Assembly (NCBI GenBank): GCA_011754105.1
Contig: JAAKDF010000006.1
Coordinates: 18,588 to 82,587 of the forward strand
Direction: 5' to 3'
Length of the DNA: 64,000 nucleotides
From: Serratia symbiotica
GTDB taxonomy: Bacteria > Pseudomonadota > Gammaproteobacteria > Enterobacterales > Enterobacteriaceae
Below, piece after piece: positions 9,991 to 19,998 of this stretch. The notes under the pieces were generated by a model. The model did no database searches and was not told the origin of the DNA. It worked only from the letters and a program-made list of their open reading frames with translations. Made by a program: the position numbers and the translations under genes. The stretch's first letter is position 1. Every line of letters begins with the position of its first letter.

Positions 9991-10573
9991 AGATTTTTAG
10001 GTCAATAGACTCTTTATAATGCTTGCGGCATACAGAAACATAGCTCTCATTACCCCCTGTTACCACTTGCTCGCCAGCTTGCGTTGCCTGACCATTTTCA
10101 TCCAGCCGCAGCACCCGGTTCGCTTTTTTTCCGCAGTGACAGATGGTTTTCAATTCCACCAACTTATCAGCCCAGGCTAGCAAGTATTGGCTACCGATAA
10201 ACAACTCCCCCAGAAAATCGGTACGCAGGCCGTAACACAACACCGGAATATCCAATTGGTCTACGACATCGCATAGTTGCTCTACCTGCGCTTTGGTCAG
10301 AAATTGGCTTTCATCCAGCAAAATGCAATTAATTGGCTGCTGTTGATGCTGCTGACTAATCATGGTGTACAGTATTGAGTTGTTATTATAGAGCTGAGCC
10401 AGAGAAGATAAGCCGATGCGCGAACTCACCTTACCCATACCAAAACGATGATCAATTTCAGCGGTAAACACCAGCGTGCGCATACCGCGTTCTTGATAAT
10501 TATATGAAGATTGCAATAATGCGGTAGATTTCCCGGCATTCATAGCAGAGTAATAAAAATAAAGTTGAGCCAT
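9989..10573 (-). CDS. tdk: Thymidine kinase, C-terminus altered by IS scar
   Basis: Tdk phosphorylates thymidine in the salvage pathway. The 194-residue product has Walker [10 protein letters not shown] (9-17), the catalytic LLDESQF block (Glu88), the lasso-region [12 protein letters not shown], and zinc ligands in ICHCGKK and VCRKH. E. coli Tdk has 205 residues; here homology ends at KHYKES and the last residues and TGA come from an IS terminal repeat. The lost tail is outside the catalytic core in known type II thymidine kinases, so the enzyme may still work. Confidence 0.9.
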   Translation of the reverse strand: MAQLYFYYSAMNAGKSTALLQSSYNYQERGMRTLVFTAEIDHRFGMGKVSSRIGLSSLAQLYNNNSILYTMISQQHQQQPINCILLDESQFLTKAQVEQLCDVVDQLDIPVLCYGLRTDFLGELFIGSQYLLAWADKLVELKTICHCGKKANRVLRLDENGQATQAGEQVVTGGNESYVSVCRKHYKESIDLKI

Positions 10574-10664
10574 GAGCCAGCAACTCCGATAATATAAGAA
10601 ATATTTAGACCTAACTCTTCGCAGTTAGTGTACCACAGCAAGTCCGCATGCTCAGCCTTCACTA

Positions 10665-11526
10665 GGAGTTGTTGAATAAATCGAACTTTGGCCGGCACGA
10701 GGGTCAGATCACTCTCCTTCTGTCAAAATAGCGACATAGCGTGGCCAAATAAAAGTTCAAGATTAACAACTGGAAGGCTTAAAAAAACTCCCTTATCACT
10801 CGGGTTCAATCACTTTCTAGGTGAATGAAACAGCACTTTACGCCTGTTACTGAGAGGCAAAACCTTCTCTGTGTGGTCACCAACAACATTATTCTAATAT
10901 GGCATAGTAATGACCAGTGTATTGATGCTGAAACGGATTTTCAACATGATACTTCGTGCCCTCCAGGGCTTCGTCGACTCCATTTTTACACTGATAAAAG
11001 TGCCGTTGAATTGCCCGGAATACACCTGCATCAGTAAGCGGGCGCAGTCCGTCAATGTCCCGTTTAAAACTCAACGCCGGGTGAAATTGCGCACCTCGTT
11101 ATAAAACACGGTCAGGAAAAATGTCGGCTCTGGCGAAAACTGTATTTAGCTGTAGATACAGAAAGACATGAGGTCATCTGTGCTGACCTTTCCTTGAGCA
11201 ATATCGCCGACACGGAAGCCTTCAAAGGTCTCATCCGCCATTCGTACCGTAAAATCTTAAGTCGCCTTGGCAGATGGATCTTACGATAGGCTAGTGAGTC
11301 ATGATGCGTTAAGGCGCAAGAAGATAAGGGCGTTAATGCCGCCCAGAAGCGAAGCCTGTTATTGGTCGGCAGACTATGCAGACCAAAATCAAGCGGTGGC
11401 GAACTAGCTCCTTACCGGAGACAACATACGTAGAGAAAGCATGACAGGCTACCACACCGACGTTTGATAGCCGAAAGAGCGATGTACAGAGTACAACAGC
11501 TATTTGGTGGTCACCTTATCGCTACG
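10665..11526 (+). mobile_element. IS5/IS903-type element copy A, decayed and 3'-truncated
   Basis: It begins with the terminal repeat GTTGTTGAATAAATC. The transposase is oriented forward and recognisable in broken frames: KFKINNW near 10765, LMLKRIFNMILRALQGFVDS (10919-10980) and LRHDALRRKKISAL-like sequence near 11310. Many stops and shifts make it dead. It ends at 11526 inside the last transposase motif, without a right terminal repeat, and passes directly into anmK sequence, so part of the element and the 5' part of anmK were lost together. Confidence 0.85.
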
Positions 11527-12225
11527 GTGGCCAATATTACTACCGTTGGCGATTTCTGCCGGCGCGACATGGCTTAATATGGCTTACGGTGGCTAGGATG
11601 CACCGCTGGTGCAAACATGTTATCAGGCGATGTTGGCGCATCCGAAAGAGCGCGTCGTAGTGTTGAAAATCGGGGATGTTGCCAATCTCTCATTACTGTT
11701 GCACGGCACACCAGTGCATGGTTTCGGTACCGGTACGGGTAATATGCTGATGGATGGCTGGGTTTGGCGAAACTTTTCATAACTTTATAACAAGGACGCG
11801 GTGTGGGCGATGCAGTGGCGCGTTTATTTGCCGTTGCTACATCAGATGCTAGCTGCCCCTATTTTGCGCGGCCTGCGCCAAAAAGCACGGGTCGCGAATA
11901 TTTCAATATCGCATGGTTGGAACAATAAATGGCGAGATCATCGGCGATTAGCACGCTTGACGTACTGGCTACACTGGTGGAGTTGACGGCTAATACCCTC
12001 TGCGAGCAAGTGCAATTGGCCGGGGGTGTGAGCGTCTGCTAGTATGAGGTGGCGGGGTGCGCAATCCATTGCTAATGGCCTGGCTGTCGGTGATGCTGCA
12101 GGGTACCGATGTTAGTTTGACCGACAATTTTGGCATCAGCGGTTATGAGTAGCGTTCCGCATGCTATCCGTCCTATCCGGTAACCTACCGTCGATAACGG
12201 GTGTCAGCCGTTATACGCTACTATG
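11527..12225 (+). pseudogene. anmK: Anhydro-N-acetylmuramic acid kinase AnmK, decayed
   Basis: AnmK recycles murein by phosphorylating anhMurNAc. The sequence enters at TVGDFCRRDMA, then (across shifts) [51 protein letters not shown] and TLCEQVQLAGG match AnmK in order. The first 105 or so codons are replaced by IS copy A. Frame changes and TAG codons occur throughout. The order anmK-mliC-pdxH-tyrS-pdxY-gstA is that of E. coli. Confidence 0.88.
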
Positions 12226-12311
12226 TGAAATTTATTCAGTTTTGCCTTTAACTGACTGTTAGCTCCGTTAGGATAGACATGCCTAGATTGATTTTTCTAA
12301 GAAGCAATAAC

Positions 12312-12601
12312 ATGCTAAAGATCATATTAGTCACCGGCACTTTAATGCTATTAGCTTGCCGTTTTTTCTGCCATAAAACAATTAAACGTTATATTATCAG
12401 TGCGGTACCACGCCGCTAACAGCATCATTAAAGGCTAAAGCGAGCAAGGTCAGCGTGTTACTGGGTAGTGAATTATTGCACCTGAAAGATGGGCTGGCGT
12501 TAAGTATAACGATAGCAAGTACACTTTCTAATCGTAAGGGGAAACGCCCATGTCGAGCGTAATGGCAGGGTAATAATAAGCGACTGTGTACAGGCTTAGA
12601 A
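12312..12601 (+). pseudogene. mliC: Lysozyme inhibitor MliC-like lipoprotein, decayed
   Basis: MliC is a periplasmic C-type lysozyme inhibitor. The start MLKIILVTGTLMLLAC looks like a lipoprotein signal with its Cys. After a frameshift the MliC core YQCGTTPLTASLKAKAS and SELLHLKDGLA is seen, then further shifts. Its place between anmK and pdxH supports the call. Confidence 0.75.
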
Positions 12602-12674
12602 TAGCTGAGTGGCTTATGGTGGTGTTAGAGCGCTTAAACATGTAACCACATTTTTCTACTGGTTAGTAAAGCTT

Positions 12675-13328
12675 ATGAATGGAAACAATGGATTTGATAT
12701 TGCGAACCTGCGTTGTGAATACACTAAGGGAGGCCTGAGTAGCAACGATCTAAGTGTCAATCCTCTTGACCTATTTGAACGCTGGTTGAAGCAAGCCTGC
12801 TATGCACGTCTGGCCGATCCTACCGCCATGTGCGTTGCTACTGTAGACAAAAATGGACAACCTTATCAGCGTATCGTGTTGTTGAAACATTTTGATGATA
12901 AAGGTTTAATTTTTTATACCAACCTGGGTAGCCGAAAAGCGCAGCAACTGGCGAAAAATCCGAATATCAGCCTGCTGTTCCCGTGGCACATGCTTGAACG
13001 CCAGGTGATCTTTCTTGGCAAAGTGGAACGCCTGACAACGCTGGAGGTGCTGAAGTACTTTCACAGCCGACCAAAAAACAGCCAGATTGGTGCTTGGGTT
13101 TCCCAACAGTCATCGCGCATCACCACGCGCGGCGTGCTAGAAAGCAAATTCCTCGAACTAAAGCATAAATTCCAAAAAGGTGAGGTACCATTGCCGAGTT
13201 TTTGGGGAGGATTTCGTGTAAAAGTGGATTCAGTCGAATTCTGGCAGGGCGGTGCCCACCGGCTGCATGACCGTTTCCTGTATCAGTGGAGCGGAAAAGA
13301 CTGGAAAATTGATCGCCTAGCGCCCTAA
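12675..13328 (+). CDS. pdxH: Pyridoxine/pyridoxamine 5'-phosphate oxidase
   Basis: PdxH is the FMN enzyme that oxidises PNP or PMP to the cofactor pyridoxal phosphate. The open frame starts at 12609, but homology begins with the ATG at 12675 ([20 protein letters not shown]), giving 217 residues against 218 in E. coli. Conserved blocks include [54 protein letters not shown] and the end KIDRLAP. Kept intact although the salvage kinase pdxY nearby is destroyed, so PLP formation should still be possible from de novo intermediates. Confidence 0.95.
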   Translation: MNGNNGFDIANLRCEYTKGGLSSNDLSVNPLDLFERWLKQACYARLADPTAMCVATVDKNGQPYQRIVLLKHFDDKGLIFYTNLGSRKAQQLAKNPNISLLFPWHMLERQVIFLGKVERLTTLEVLKYFHSRPKNSQIGAWVSQQSSRITTRGVLESKFLELKHKFQKGEVPLPSFWGGFRVKVDSVEFWQGGAHRLHDRFLYQWSGKDWKIDRLAP

Positions 13329-13469
13329 AGAAAGAAAATCCCTGTTGTGAGCTGGCACTGGCATCGGCAGAGCTTTAGCATACTATGCGCTAGCCTAATT
13401 TTTGTTTTCGCCATAGGGCGAAGGAGCTTGTACCGGTACAGGTGCATTCGTTTATACATGGAGTATTTG

Positions 13470-14744
13470 ATGGCAAATAGCAACTTGATTAAACAACTGC
13501 AAGAGCGGGGCCTCGTTGCCCAGGTAACTGATGAGGATGCATTAATAGAGCGACTAGCGCAAGGGCCAATTGCTCTATATTGCGGTTTCGATCCGACTGC
13601 GGATAGCTTGCATTTGGGCCATCTAGTTCCCCTTCTGTGCCTGAAACGTTTCCAATTGGCTGGTCATAAGCCGGTCGCATTGGTGGGTGGGGCCACCGGC
13701 CTGATCGGTGATCCCAGCTTTAAGGCAACTGAACGCAAACTAAATACCAGCGAGACGGTGAACCAGTGGGGGGAGAAAATCCGCCAGCAGGTTTCTCCGT
13801 TCCTTGATTTTAACTGCGGCAGCAACAGCGCCATCGCCGCCAACAATTATGATTGGTTCGGCGGAATGAACGTGCTGACTTTCCTGCGCAAAATAGGCAA
13901 ACATTTCTCTGTGAACCAGATGATCAACAAGGAAGCTGTCAAGCAGCGTCTGGATCGTAATGACTCTGGTATCTCCTTCACTGAATTCTCATACAACCTG
14001 ATGCAGGGTTTTGATTTCAGCGAGTTGTATCACCGCCATCAAGTAGAGTTACAGATCGGCGGTTCTGATCAATGGGGCAACATCACCTCTGGAATCGATC
14101 TGACCCGACGGATGCATCAGAAACCCGTGTTCGGCCTGACTGTGCCGCTGATCACCAAAGCGGACGGCACCAAGTTTGGCAAAACCGAAGGTGGCGCAGT
14201 CTGGCTATCAGCGGAGAAAACCAGCCCCTACAAATTTTACCAATTTTGGATCAACACGGCAGATGCCGATGTTTACCGTTTCCTGAAGTTTTTAACCTTC
14301 CTGAATCTCGCAGACATCAATGCGTTAGAAGAAGAAGATAAGAACAGCGACCAGGCACCGCGCGCCCAGTACGTGCTAGCTGAGGAAGCGACTGGCACGG
14401 TGCATGGTGCCGAAGGTTTAGCTGCTGCTAAGCGTATCACTCAAAGCCTATTTTCCGGTGCGTTACACGACATGACTGAGGAGGACTTTGCACAGTTAGC
14501 GCAGGACGGTATGCCAACTATCAAGCTTTCATGGGATGCTGATCTGCAACAGGCGCTGGTGAATGCTGAATTGGTGCCGTCGCGCGGCCAGGCGCGCACC
14601 ATGATCGTTTCTAATGCGGTGAGCATCAACGGCGATAAGCAATCCAGTGCTGAATACACCTTCCGCGATGCAGACCGCCTGTTTGGCCGTTACACGTTGC
14701 TGCGTCGCGGTAAAAAGAATTATTGCTTGGTGGACTGGAAATAA
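13470..14744 (+). CDS. tyrS: Tyrosyl-tRNA synthetase
   Basis: TyrS charges tRNA-Tyr. The start at 13470 ([20 protein letters not shown]) gives 424 residues, exactly the E. coli length; the longer open frame upstream has no homology. GGAG lies ten bases before this ATG. The class I HIGH-type motif HLGH is at 48-51 and the KMSKS equivalent KFGKT is near 234. A C-terminal S4-like RNA-binding domain follows ([17 protein letters not shown]). About 140 nt separate it from pdxH. No damage seen. Confidence 0.97.
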   Translation: MANSNLIKQLQERGLVAQVTDEDALIERLAQGPIALYCGFDPTADSLHLGHLVPLLCLKRFQLAGHKPVALVGGATGLIGDPSFKATERKLNTSETVNQWGEKIRQQVSPFLDFNCGSNSAIAANNYDWFGGMNVLTFLRKIGKHFSVNQMINKEAVKQRLDRNDSGISFTEFSYNLMQGFDFSELYHRHQVELQIGGSDQWGNITSGIDLTRRMHQKPVFGLTVPLITKADGTKFGKTEGGAVWLSAEKTSPYKFYQFWINTADADVYRFLKFLTFLNLADINALEEEDKNSDQAPRAQYVLAEEATGTVHGAEGLAAAKRITQSLFSGALHDMTEEDFAQLAQDGMPTIKLSWDADLQQALVNAELVPSRGQARTMIVSNAVSINGDKQSSAEYTFRDADRLFGRYTLLRRGKKNYCLVDWK

Positions 14745-14794
14745 TTAGAACATGAGTGTTGGCGGCCCCTTAATTTTAAGCAAGGCATGGTGAG

Positions 14795-15355
14795 ATAAAA
14801 AATATTCTTTCTATCCAGTTACATGTAGTGTTTGGTCATGCCGGTAATAGCGCGCTGGTTTTCCCATGAGTCGCATGGGTGTTAACGTCTGGCCGCTAAA
14901 CACCCTGTAATTTTCCAAATCGTTCAAGGGATCGCTGATATTGTTCAACTAAAGCACTGTAATGAGGTACTGAGTGGCTGTATGGGTTCGGAGGAACAAG
15001 TTAGCCATATTTTAGCGATTGTGCGTCAGGTCAAGCTAGTTAATCCGAACGCCTGGTATTTCTGCGAGTCTGTTCATGGGCCACCCTGAAAAGGGCTGTA
15101 TCGTAGCACCGGGTGTGGCTAAGTTACACTGTGAGCAGTTGCTGCTGTGCAGCGACATTATTGCGCCAAATCTACTGTAGATGGAACTGTTGAGCCAGAA
15201 GAAGATCTGCAATGTGAGCTAGGCGGTAAGCGCTGCTCATGCTTTGATCACCCAGAAGTGATACTGACAACTCAGCAAATGGGGGAATATGAACTGCAGG
15301 TTGTTGCCGCACAGGATATGATCGTACAACCGCGCTGTGAACTTAAAGCGATGTA
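14795..15355 (+). pseudogene. pdxY: Pyridoxal kinase PdxY, decayed
   Basis: PdxY phosphorylates pyridoxal in salvage. Traces in order: [71 protein letters not shown] and MGEYELQVVAAQDMIVQP. The start codon position reads ATA. Frameshifts and TGA/TAG codons interrupt it, and it is about 300 nt shorter than the E. coli gene, with the ATP-binding GVGDVTSG region missing. Confidence 0.88.
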
Positions 15356-15365
15356 ATTGTAAACA

Positions 15366-15381
15366 GCCCCTGAACCGGGGC
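15366..15381. terminator. Hairpin between pdxY remnant and gstA
   Basis: A GCCCC/GGGGC stem with a six-base loop sits between two convergent genes. T-rich tracts are short, so termination is likely but not certain. Confidence 0.5.
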
Positions 15382-15403
15382 CATGATGTTTACTGAACAC
15401 AGC

Positions 15404-16009
15404 CTACTTCAGCCCTTCGGCGTTTAATGCCGCAATGACTGCTGGCCGTGCGGCGATGCGATCAAACCAAGCAATCAGATGGGGATATTGCATGGTATTA
15501 AACTGCAAGTTCATCGCCCAGCGCAGCACGGTAAAAAGATAGGTATCTGCCACGCTAAAATAGCTTCCTAGCAGATGGTTTTGTTTAGCCAGCACCGAGT
15601 CTAAATAGCTGAACTGTTGCTCAAGCTTGGCTTTTGCAATGGCCTTGTAATCATATGGCGTTTTAGGATTGAACAGTGGACTGAATCCCTTGTGCAGCTC
15701 GGTAGCAATGTAATTCAGCCATTCAATCGCATGGTAGCGCGACAGGGTGCCTACTGCTGGCATCAGATCGCGATCCGGCACGCGGTCAGCCAAATATTGT
15801 ACGATAGCCACGCCCTCGGTCAGCAGGCTGCCGTCATCAAGCAGCAATGCTGGCACCTGTCCCTTAGGGTTGATGCTCAGATAATCTGCGCTGCTTTCGG
15901 TTTTCTTCTGCACCAAATCAACTTTTTCCGCCGTAAAATCCAGGCATGCCTCACGCAATACGATATGCGCAGACAGAGAACAGGCACCCGCTTTATAGAA
16001 CAGTTTCAT
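15404..16009 (-). CDS. gstA: Glutathione S-transferase GstA
   Basis: GstA is a cytosolic beta-class glutathione transferase. From the ATG at 16009 (MKLFYKAGACSLSAHIVLRE), preceded by AGGAG, it has 201 residues, the same as E. coli; the open frame extends 19 codons further without homology. The N-terminal thioredoxin-like domain carries the beta-class Cys10 and the cis-proline block GQVPALLLDDG. The all-helical C-terminal domain includes IEWLNYIATELHKGFSPLF and ends AALNAEGLK. Apparently intact. Confidence 0.93.
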   Translation of the reverse strand: MKLFYKAGACSLSAHIVLREACLDFTAEKVDLVQKKTESSADYLSINPKGQVPALLLDDGSLLTEGVAIVQYLADRVPDRDLMPAVGTLSRYHAIEWLNYIATELHKGFSPLFNPKTPYDYKAIAKAKLEQQFSYLDSVLAKQNHLLGSYFSVADTYLFTVLRWAMNLQFNTMQYPHLIAWFDRIAARPAVIAALNAEGLK

Positions 16010-16157
16010 CGCTAGCTCCTCGGTAGTGATCGGTGACAGATAGGGTAAACCTTTTAATGAGTCCAAGAAATCGTTTGGTGTTCCCGGTGGCTACTTTGAC
16101 GGTTACTTCTTTGTAGGTTGGTTGCAAATAGCTTAGTACATTCACGGTTTTGTTCAT
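15993..16157 (-). CDS. Small hypothetical ORF overlapping gstA start
   Basis: A 54-codon frame starts at an ATG preceded by AAGGATAA at good spacing: MNKTVNVLSYLQPTYKEVTV, followed by KVATGNTKRF. It runs 17 nt into gstA. I do not recognise a family. The stretch from LQPTYKEVTVKVATG looks protein-like, and the end may be a frameshifted tail, so this could be the head of a longer, now broken gene. Confidence 0.3.
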   Translation of the reverse strand: MNKTVNVLSYLQPTYKEVTVKVATGNTKRFLGLIKRFTLSVTDHYRGASDETVL

Positions 16158-16457
16158 GATTTATCCTTATCTTCGTCTTCAAAATTTTAGCCGCTACAAT
16201 CCTTTACATCGCCGCGAAGCGGTTCGGGGTGTCTTTGACACCTGAACTTTAGTATGGATTCCCATACTACCAATGATGCATTGTCATGATTTACCGCTAG
16301 ACTCGTGCTCTCTAGGTAAGCTCTTTTTCAGCTGCTTTTGCATAATCATCAATCAGATGGTTAACGATGTCTATCCATTAGATCTGTGATCCTGCTTTTC
16401 TAGCTTCCTCTTCAGCTTAGCATTAATGGCCATTTTTGTTCTTTTAGTTTTTTACGG
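16158..16457. other. Intergenic, nothing firm
   Basis: AT-rich sequence with short hairpins (for example GGTGTC/GACACC at 16228-16242). A 20-codon reverse frame near 16375-16435 (MAINAKLKRKLEKQ) ends in a stop and may be a relic. I see no intact gene. Confidence 0.5.
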
Positions 16458-17236
16458 GGCGTTGTTGAATCAATCTAATTTGGAATAAAGAGTTCCCTGA
16501 ATGGGTATATTTCAGGCAACGCGTACACTTTCTGGCATACCGACTAGCGTCATCTTGTTTAATGCACAGATCATAGCCGTAGCCTCTGCTACTTGCTCAT
16601 CATAATCTTGTAGCGACAGGTAATCACCAAATAGCTGTTTTACTCTGTACATCGCTGTTTCGGCTATCGAACGTCGGTGGTAGTATGTCATGCTTTTCCA
16701 GTGTATGTTATTTTCGGTAACGCGTTGGTTTGCCGCCGCTTGATTTCGGACTGTATAGTCTGCCGACGAATAACGGGCTCCGCTTCAGGGCAGTAATTCG
16801 ATAACGAGGTGCGCAATTTTACCCCGAGTTGGGGGTTTAAACGGGACACTGACGAACTTTAACCGCTTACTGATGCAGGTGTGTTCCGGGCAGTTCAGAG
16901 GCATTTTCATCAGTGTGAAAATGTAGTTGACAAATACCTGGAGCGCGAGAAGTGTCAGGCGGAAAATCCGTTTTAGCACCAATACGCTGGTCATTGTCAT
17001 ATCGTAATAATGTTGTGGGCGACTAAGCAGAGAAGGTTTTGCCTCTCACTACCAGGCGTGAAGTGCCGTTTTATCCACCCAGAAAGTGAGTGAACCCCGA
17101 GTGGTAAGGGCCTTGTTATAAGCCTTTCAGTTGATGATCTTGAACTTTTGCTTGCCTACGCAATGTCGCTATTTTGACAGAAGGAGAATGATCTGATCCT
17201 CGTGCCGGCTAAATGTTCGATTTATTCAACAACGCC
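16458..17236 (-). mobile_element. IS5/IS903-type element copy B, internally deleted
   Basis: Both ends carry the terminal repeat (GGCGTTGTTGAATCAATC at the left, its inverse at the right). Reverse-strand fragments of the transposase include LVLKRIFRLTLLALQVFVN (16930-16985) and the C-terminal QLFGDYLSLQDYDEQVAEAT-like part near 16600. About 270 nt are missing at about 16788 relative to copy D. No open transposase. Confidence 0.87.
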
Positions 17237-17530
17237 ACAGTACATATAAATTGGTTCTTTTTCAATTCTCGCTGAACTTATCGGGCATAAATAGGGCATA
17301 GAAATAGATATATTGGGTACTTTTGAGTAGAGGTAACATTTTTAAGAAGATAAAAACTTCATAAAAACATAGGATAAACAGTCTTGTTCAAGGTTGGTGA
17401 GTTGATGAAAAGAGGCGCACTACGGAGTATAAACGTAGTGCGCACGATTACTAGTTTTGTCGGTAGTTTTACTATGGTAAAATTGCAGTCATAAAAAAAC
17501 CGAAAAGTGTTAGTTTATCTAAGAATTTTT
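17237..17530. other. Intergenic, AT-rich
   Basis: No gene recognised. It contains a perfect ten-base hairpin (GCGCACTACG, nine-base loop, CGTAGTGCGC) at 17415-17443 without a T-tract. Confidence 0.5.
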
Positions 17531-17608
17531 GTCGGCATAAGAGGATTCATACTTCTGACCCCCATCACCTCATGATGATGCGCTAACAGGCGGCGCTATC
17601 TTCCGCCG
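17531..17608 (-). pseudogene. proL: Degenerate tRNA-Pro (proL-like)
   Basis: Read in reverse, the stretch matches the E. coli proL tRNA along its whole length: a D-arm TAGCGCcGCCTGtTAGCGC-like part, an anticodon arm, and the 3' end AATCCTCTTATGCCGAC. It lies just downstream of yejM, as proL does in E. coli. The acceptor stem has a mismatch, the T-loop TTCAA is changed to TATGA, the CCA end is ACA, and the anticodon triplet reads GAG instead of GGG. The anticodon stem still pairs. I judge it a dead gene. Confidence 0.7.
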
Positions 17609-17683
17609 CTGCGGAAGATAATACTACCTATTCTTGATGCTAATGCAAATACTTAGTTGTCCGATTGCTTATGTTCTAAGCAG

Positions 17684-19462
17684 TTAGTTGGCAATAAAGC
17701 GTTTTATATCGGTTAGCACCTGAAATATCAGGGTAGGCTGCAGTTTCTCGTCTTTTATCTCTTTTTCGTCTTTATCATAGGCACAGTAAATTCCATTGTT
17801 GTCAAGCGTCAACGTTTGCGTTGGCGTGGTGATCACCAGTCGGTTGCTATCGCCGGTGGCGATCCAGTTGTTCTTGCGCTGGGCAGTAAACAGGTCTTCA
17901 CCCTGCGAGTAATCCTTTGGCGTAGTTTTCACATGCAGCAGACGTTGCATCAGCGTGCGCATCACATCGTTATGTCCGGTCAACTTACTGATGGTTTGCG
18001 CTGGAGTTCCCGGCCAATGTACCACCAGTGGTACATGCAACTGAGGTTTACTAAAGCCGCTACCCCATGGCTCTTTGCCAGTATTGTTGAATTCAATGCC
18101 GTGCTCAGCTGTGATCACCACCACGGTTTTATTTAGCAGGCCACGTTGCTTTAATATACCCAGCACCTGAGCGATCTGTTTATCCACGTCCTGTACTCCG
18201 TTACGGTAACACTGAATAATATCGGTCGATGCTGGCGTTCTTCCCCTGGCTGCTAGCGCGGTACCGCTGAAATTGAGATAGGAGAACCACGGTTCTTCTT
18301 TATTTCCCTGATCCACTAACCAGCATTGCCATTGCTGCGTGGTGATTTCATCGCGTTGCTTGGTTGGCGCTGGCAGGGAGAAGTCTGTAAGCAGGGCCTG
18401 CCGATACAGGTGAGAAGTAAAGCCGTCGGAGGAGAACAAGCCGAATCTATACCCTTGTTCACTGAGCGCATTCACTAGCGCTGAGGGTTTGCAAGAGGCA
18501 AGAATGTTGTCTAAATAGGTTGAAGAAATACCGTAGAATAAGCCAAACAAACCAGTATTGGCATAATTGCCTGAACTGTAATGATTGCTGAAGCGGACAT
18601 TTTCCTGCATAAAATGAGCCAGAGAAGGCATATGCTGTACCATATCCTGAGGGCGCAGACTGTTTACCACAATCATCAGTAAGTTATAACCGCTGCCTTT
18701 ATCGCTGTAGCTAAGATCGCTAAGCGGATATTCTACTGCTACGGCTTCAGGATTGCCTTGCTGCATCAGACGGCGATCATATTCTTGTTGATCAAGCAGG
18801 CCGTGCTTCTCAAGAAATTTACGCGCAGTCATCGGGTACGCCAGCGGCAGGTTGGCGCGTTGCATAGTGATCGGGCGATAGAAGTTAGCATCAGCCCAGA
18901 TGTAAATTAAATGCGAAGTGAAAAAAGCGCAGATAAATAGCATCGCCAGCGGCTTGCCGAAATACTGGCGGTTCAGGTTGCGTAACTTCTGCCAACTCCA
19001 GATGACGAACAGCATCTCCACCAGAAAGATGATTGGCACATAGATAAACATCAGTTGCCAGTCGCGATCCAGTTCGCTTTGGTCTGAGTTAACCACCAGT
19101 GCCCACACTACCGGGTTTAGGTGCAGGTGAAAATGGGAGAACAGTTCACTATCGACCAATAGCAGTGTCAGCCCTACAGTAGCAAGCACGGCGGAAATAA
19201 AGCGCAACAGCCGTTGCGACATCACCACGAAGGTGAGCGGGAAAATCACCAGCAGATAGCCAGTGAACACGACAAAGCTAAAGTGCCCCAATAGACTGAT
19301 CAGAGCATATATCCGGCCTAGCAGCGAAGACGGCCAGTCAGTTAGAAACTGGTAACGGCTTCCCAACCCAAGGACCAGTAGGATATTAAATAAGGTGAAC
19401 CAGTGCCCCCAGCTAATCATCTGGGAGACTTTTTCACTATAATGCTGGCGGTTTGTTACCAT
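17684..19462 (-). CDS. yejM: Inner-membrane sulfatase-fold protein YejM/PbgA
   Basis: YejM (PbgA) senses periplasmic LPS and controls LpxC turnover through LapB in E. coli; the gene is essential there. The 592-residue protein (E. coli 586) begins [20 protein letters not shown], has about five membrane helices in the first 190 residues, then a periplasmic alkaline-phosphatase-like domain. Conserved blocks include [57 protein letters not shown] and the end [11 protein letters not shown]. The domain lacks a clear sulfatase nucleophile, as in the family. Retention fits its essential role. Confidence 0.94.
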   Translation of the reverse strand: MVTNRQHYSEKVSQMISWGHWFTLFNILLVLGLGSRYQFLTDWPSSLLGRIYALISLLGHFSFVVFTGYLLVIFPLTFVVMSQRLLRFISAVLATVGLTLLLVDSELFSHFHLHLNPVVWALVVNSDQSELDRDWQLMFIYVPIIFLVEMLFVIWSWQKLRNLNRQYFGKPLAMLFICAFFTSHLIYIWADANFYRPITMQRANLPLAYPMTARKFLEKHGLLDQQEYDRRLMQQGNPEAVAVEYPLSDLSYSDKGSGYNLLMIVVNSLRPQDMVQHMPSLAHFMQENVRFSNHYSSGNYANTGLFGLFYGISSTYLDNILASCKPSALVNALSEQGYRFGLFSSDGFTSHLYRQALLTDFSLPAPTKQRDEITTQQWQCWLVDQGNKEEPWFSYLNFSGTALAARGRTPASTDIIQCYRNGVQDVDKQIAQVLGILKQRGLLNKTVVVITAEHGIEFNNTGKEPWGSGFSKPQLHVPLVVHWPGTPAQTISKLTGHNDVMRTLMQRLLHVKTTPKDYSQGEDLFTAQRKNNWIATGDSNRLVITTPTQTLTLDNNGIYCAYDKDEKEIKDEKLQPTLIFQVLTDIKRFIAN

Positions 19463-19471
19463 AAATAGGTC

Positions 19472-19704
19472 TTAATGCGTTTTATCTTCATCTTCACGAA
19501 TAGAAGCTTGCAGGGCTTCAATAAATGATCTTGCCAGGGTTTCCGCTGTGCGGGTGCAACGCTGGTATTGATCAGATTAGTCACCATGTTGCCCAGTATA
19601 ATCAGAGAAAAATAGGTGGGTATACGGTGTTCTTCTAGAACATTAATCAACTTATAGAGCGGTTTTTCAACGCGTTCGTTACTGTAATAAGATGCTTGTG
19701 TCAT
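19472..19704 (-). pseudogene. yejL: YejL (UPF0352), frameshifted C-terminus
   Basis: YejL is a small protein of unknown function upstream of yejM. The start [20 protein letters not shown] and the core [18 protein letters not shown] match. One base is then missing: the original frame continues as [20 protein letters not shown] and stops at 19472, while the present frame reads on as [10 protein letters not shown] and stops inside the yejM start region. The last third is therefore altered. It could still make a partly correct 82-residue product. Confidence 0.8.
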
Positions 19705-19861
19705 AGTAACGAGATGATTGTGTCATAACACTGTGCTTAGTAACCTTTATCTTAGTAACCTGATATGTGGGACATCTTACCGTATGGGGTCGTGATTTTC
19801 CGCTCTTTTATCCATCCCCTTTTTCTTTCAAATCGCATGGATAATCTATAACTGTGGCGTT

Positions 19862-19918
19862 GCCTTAGAGACTATCCCAAATGGTAAATAAAATCGCCTA
19901 ATGGGATTAGTTTCTAAG
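19862..19918 (-). repeat. Small inverted-repeat element, short copy
   Basis: On the reverse strand, ATCCCATTAGGCGATTTTAT and the inverted ends TTAGAAACTAATCCCA and TGGGATAGTCTCTAA mark a short, internally deleted copy of the element at 41225-41362 and 45209-45353. The remaining 19705-19998 contains no gene. Confidence 0.55.
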
Positions 19919-19998
19919 CAGTATCTCGGCATTGCAGGTAAGCGCTTCTGGTGGTTATTTGAGCGCGACGCAAGGTGCAAGACGTGAGGTTTTGGTAG

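Noticed and set aside
10825..11104. Short frames that look like small proteins
   Set aside because: They are fragments of the IS903-type transposase in IS copy A, with matching fragments in copies B, C and D.
17415..17443. A perfect ten-base hairpin as terminator
   Set aside because: No T-tract on either side and no gene ends nearby; I only note it in the gap entry.
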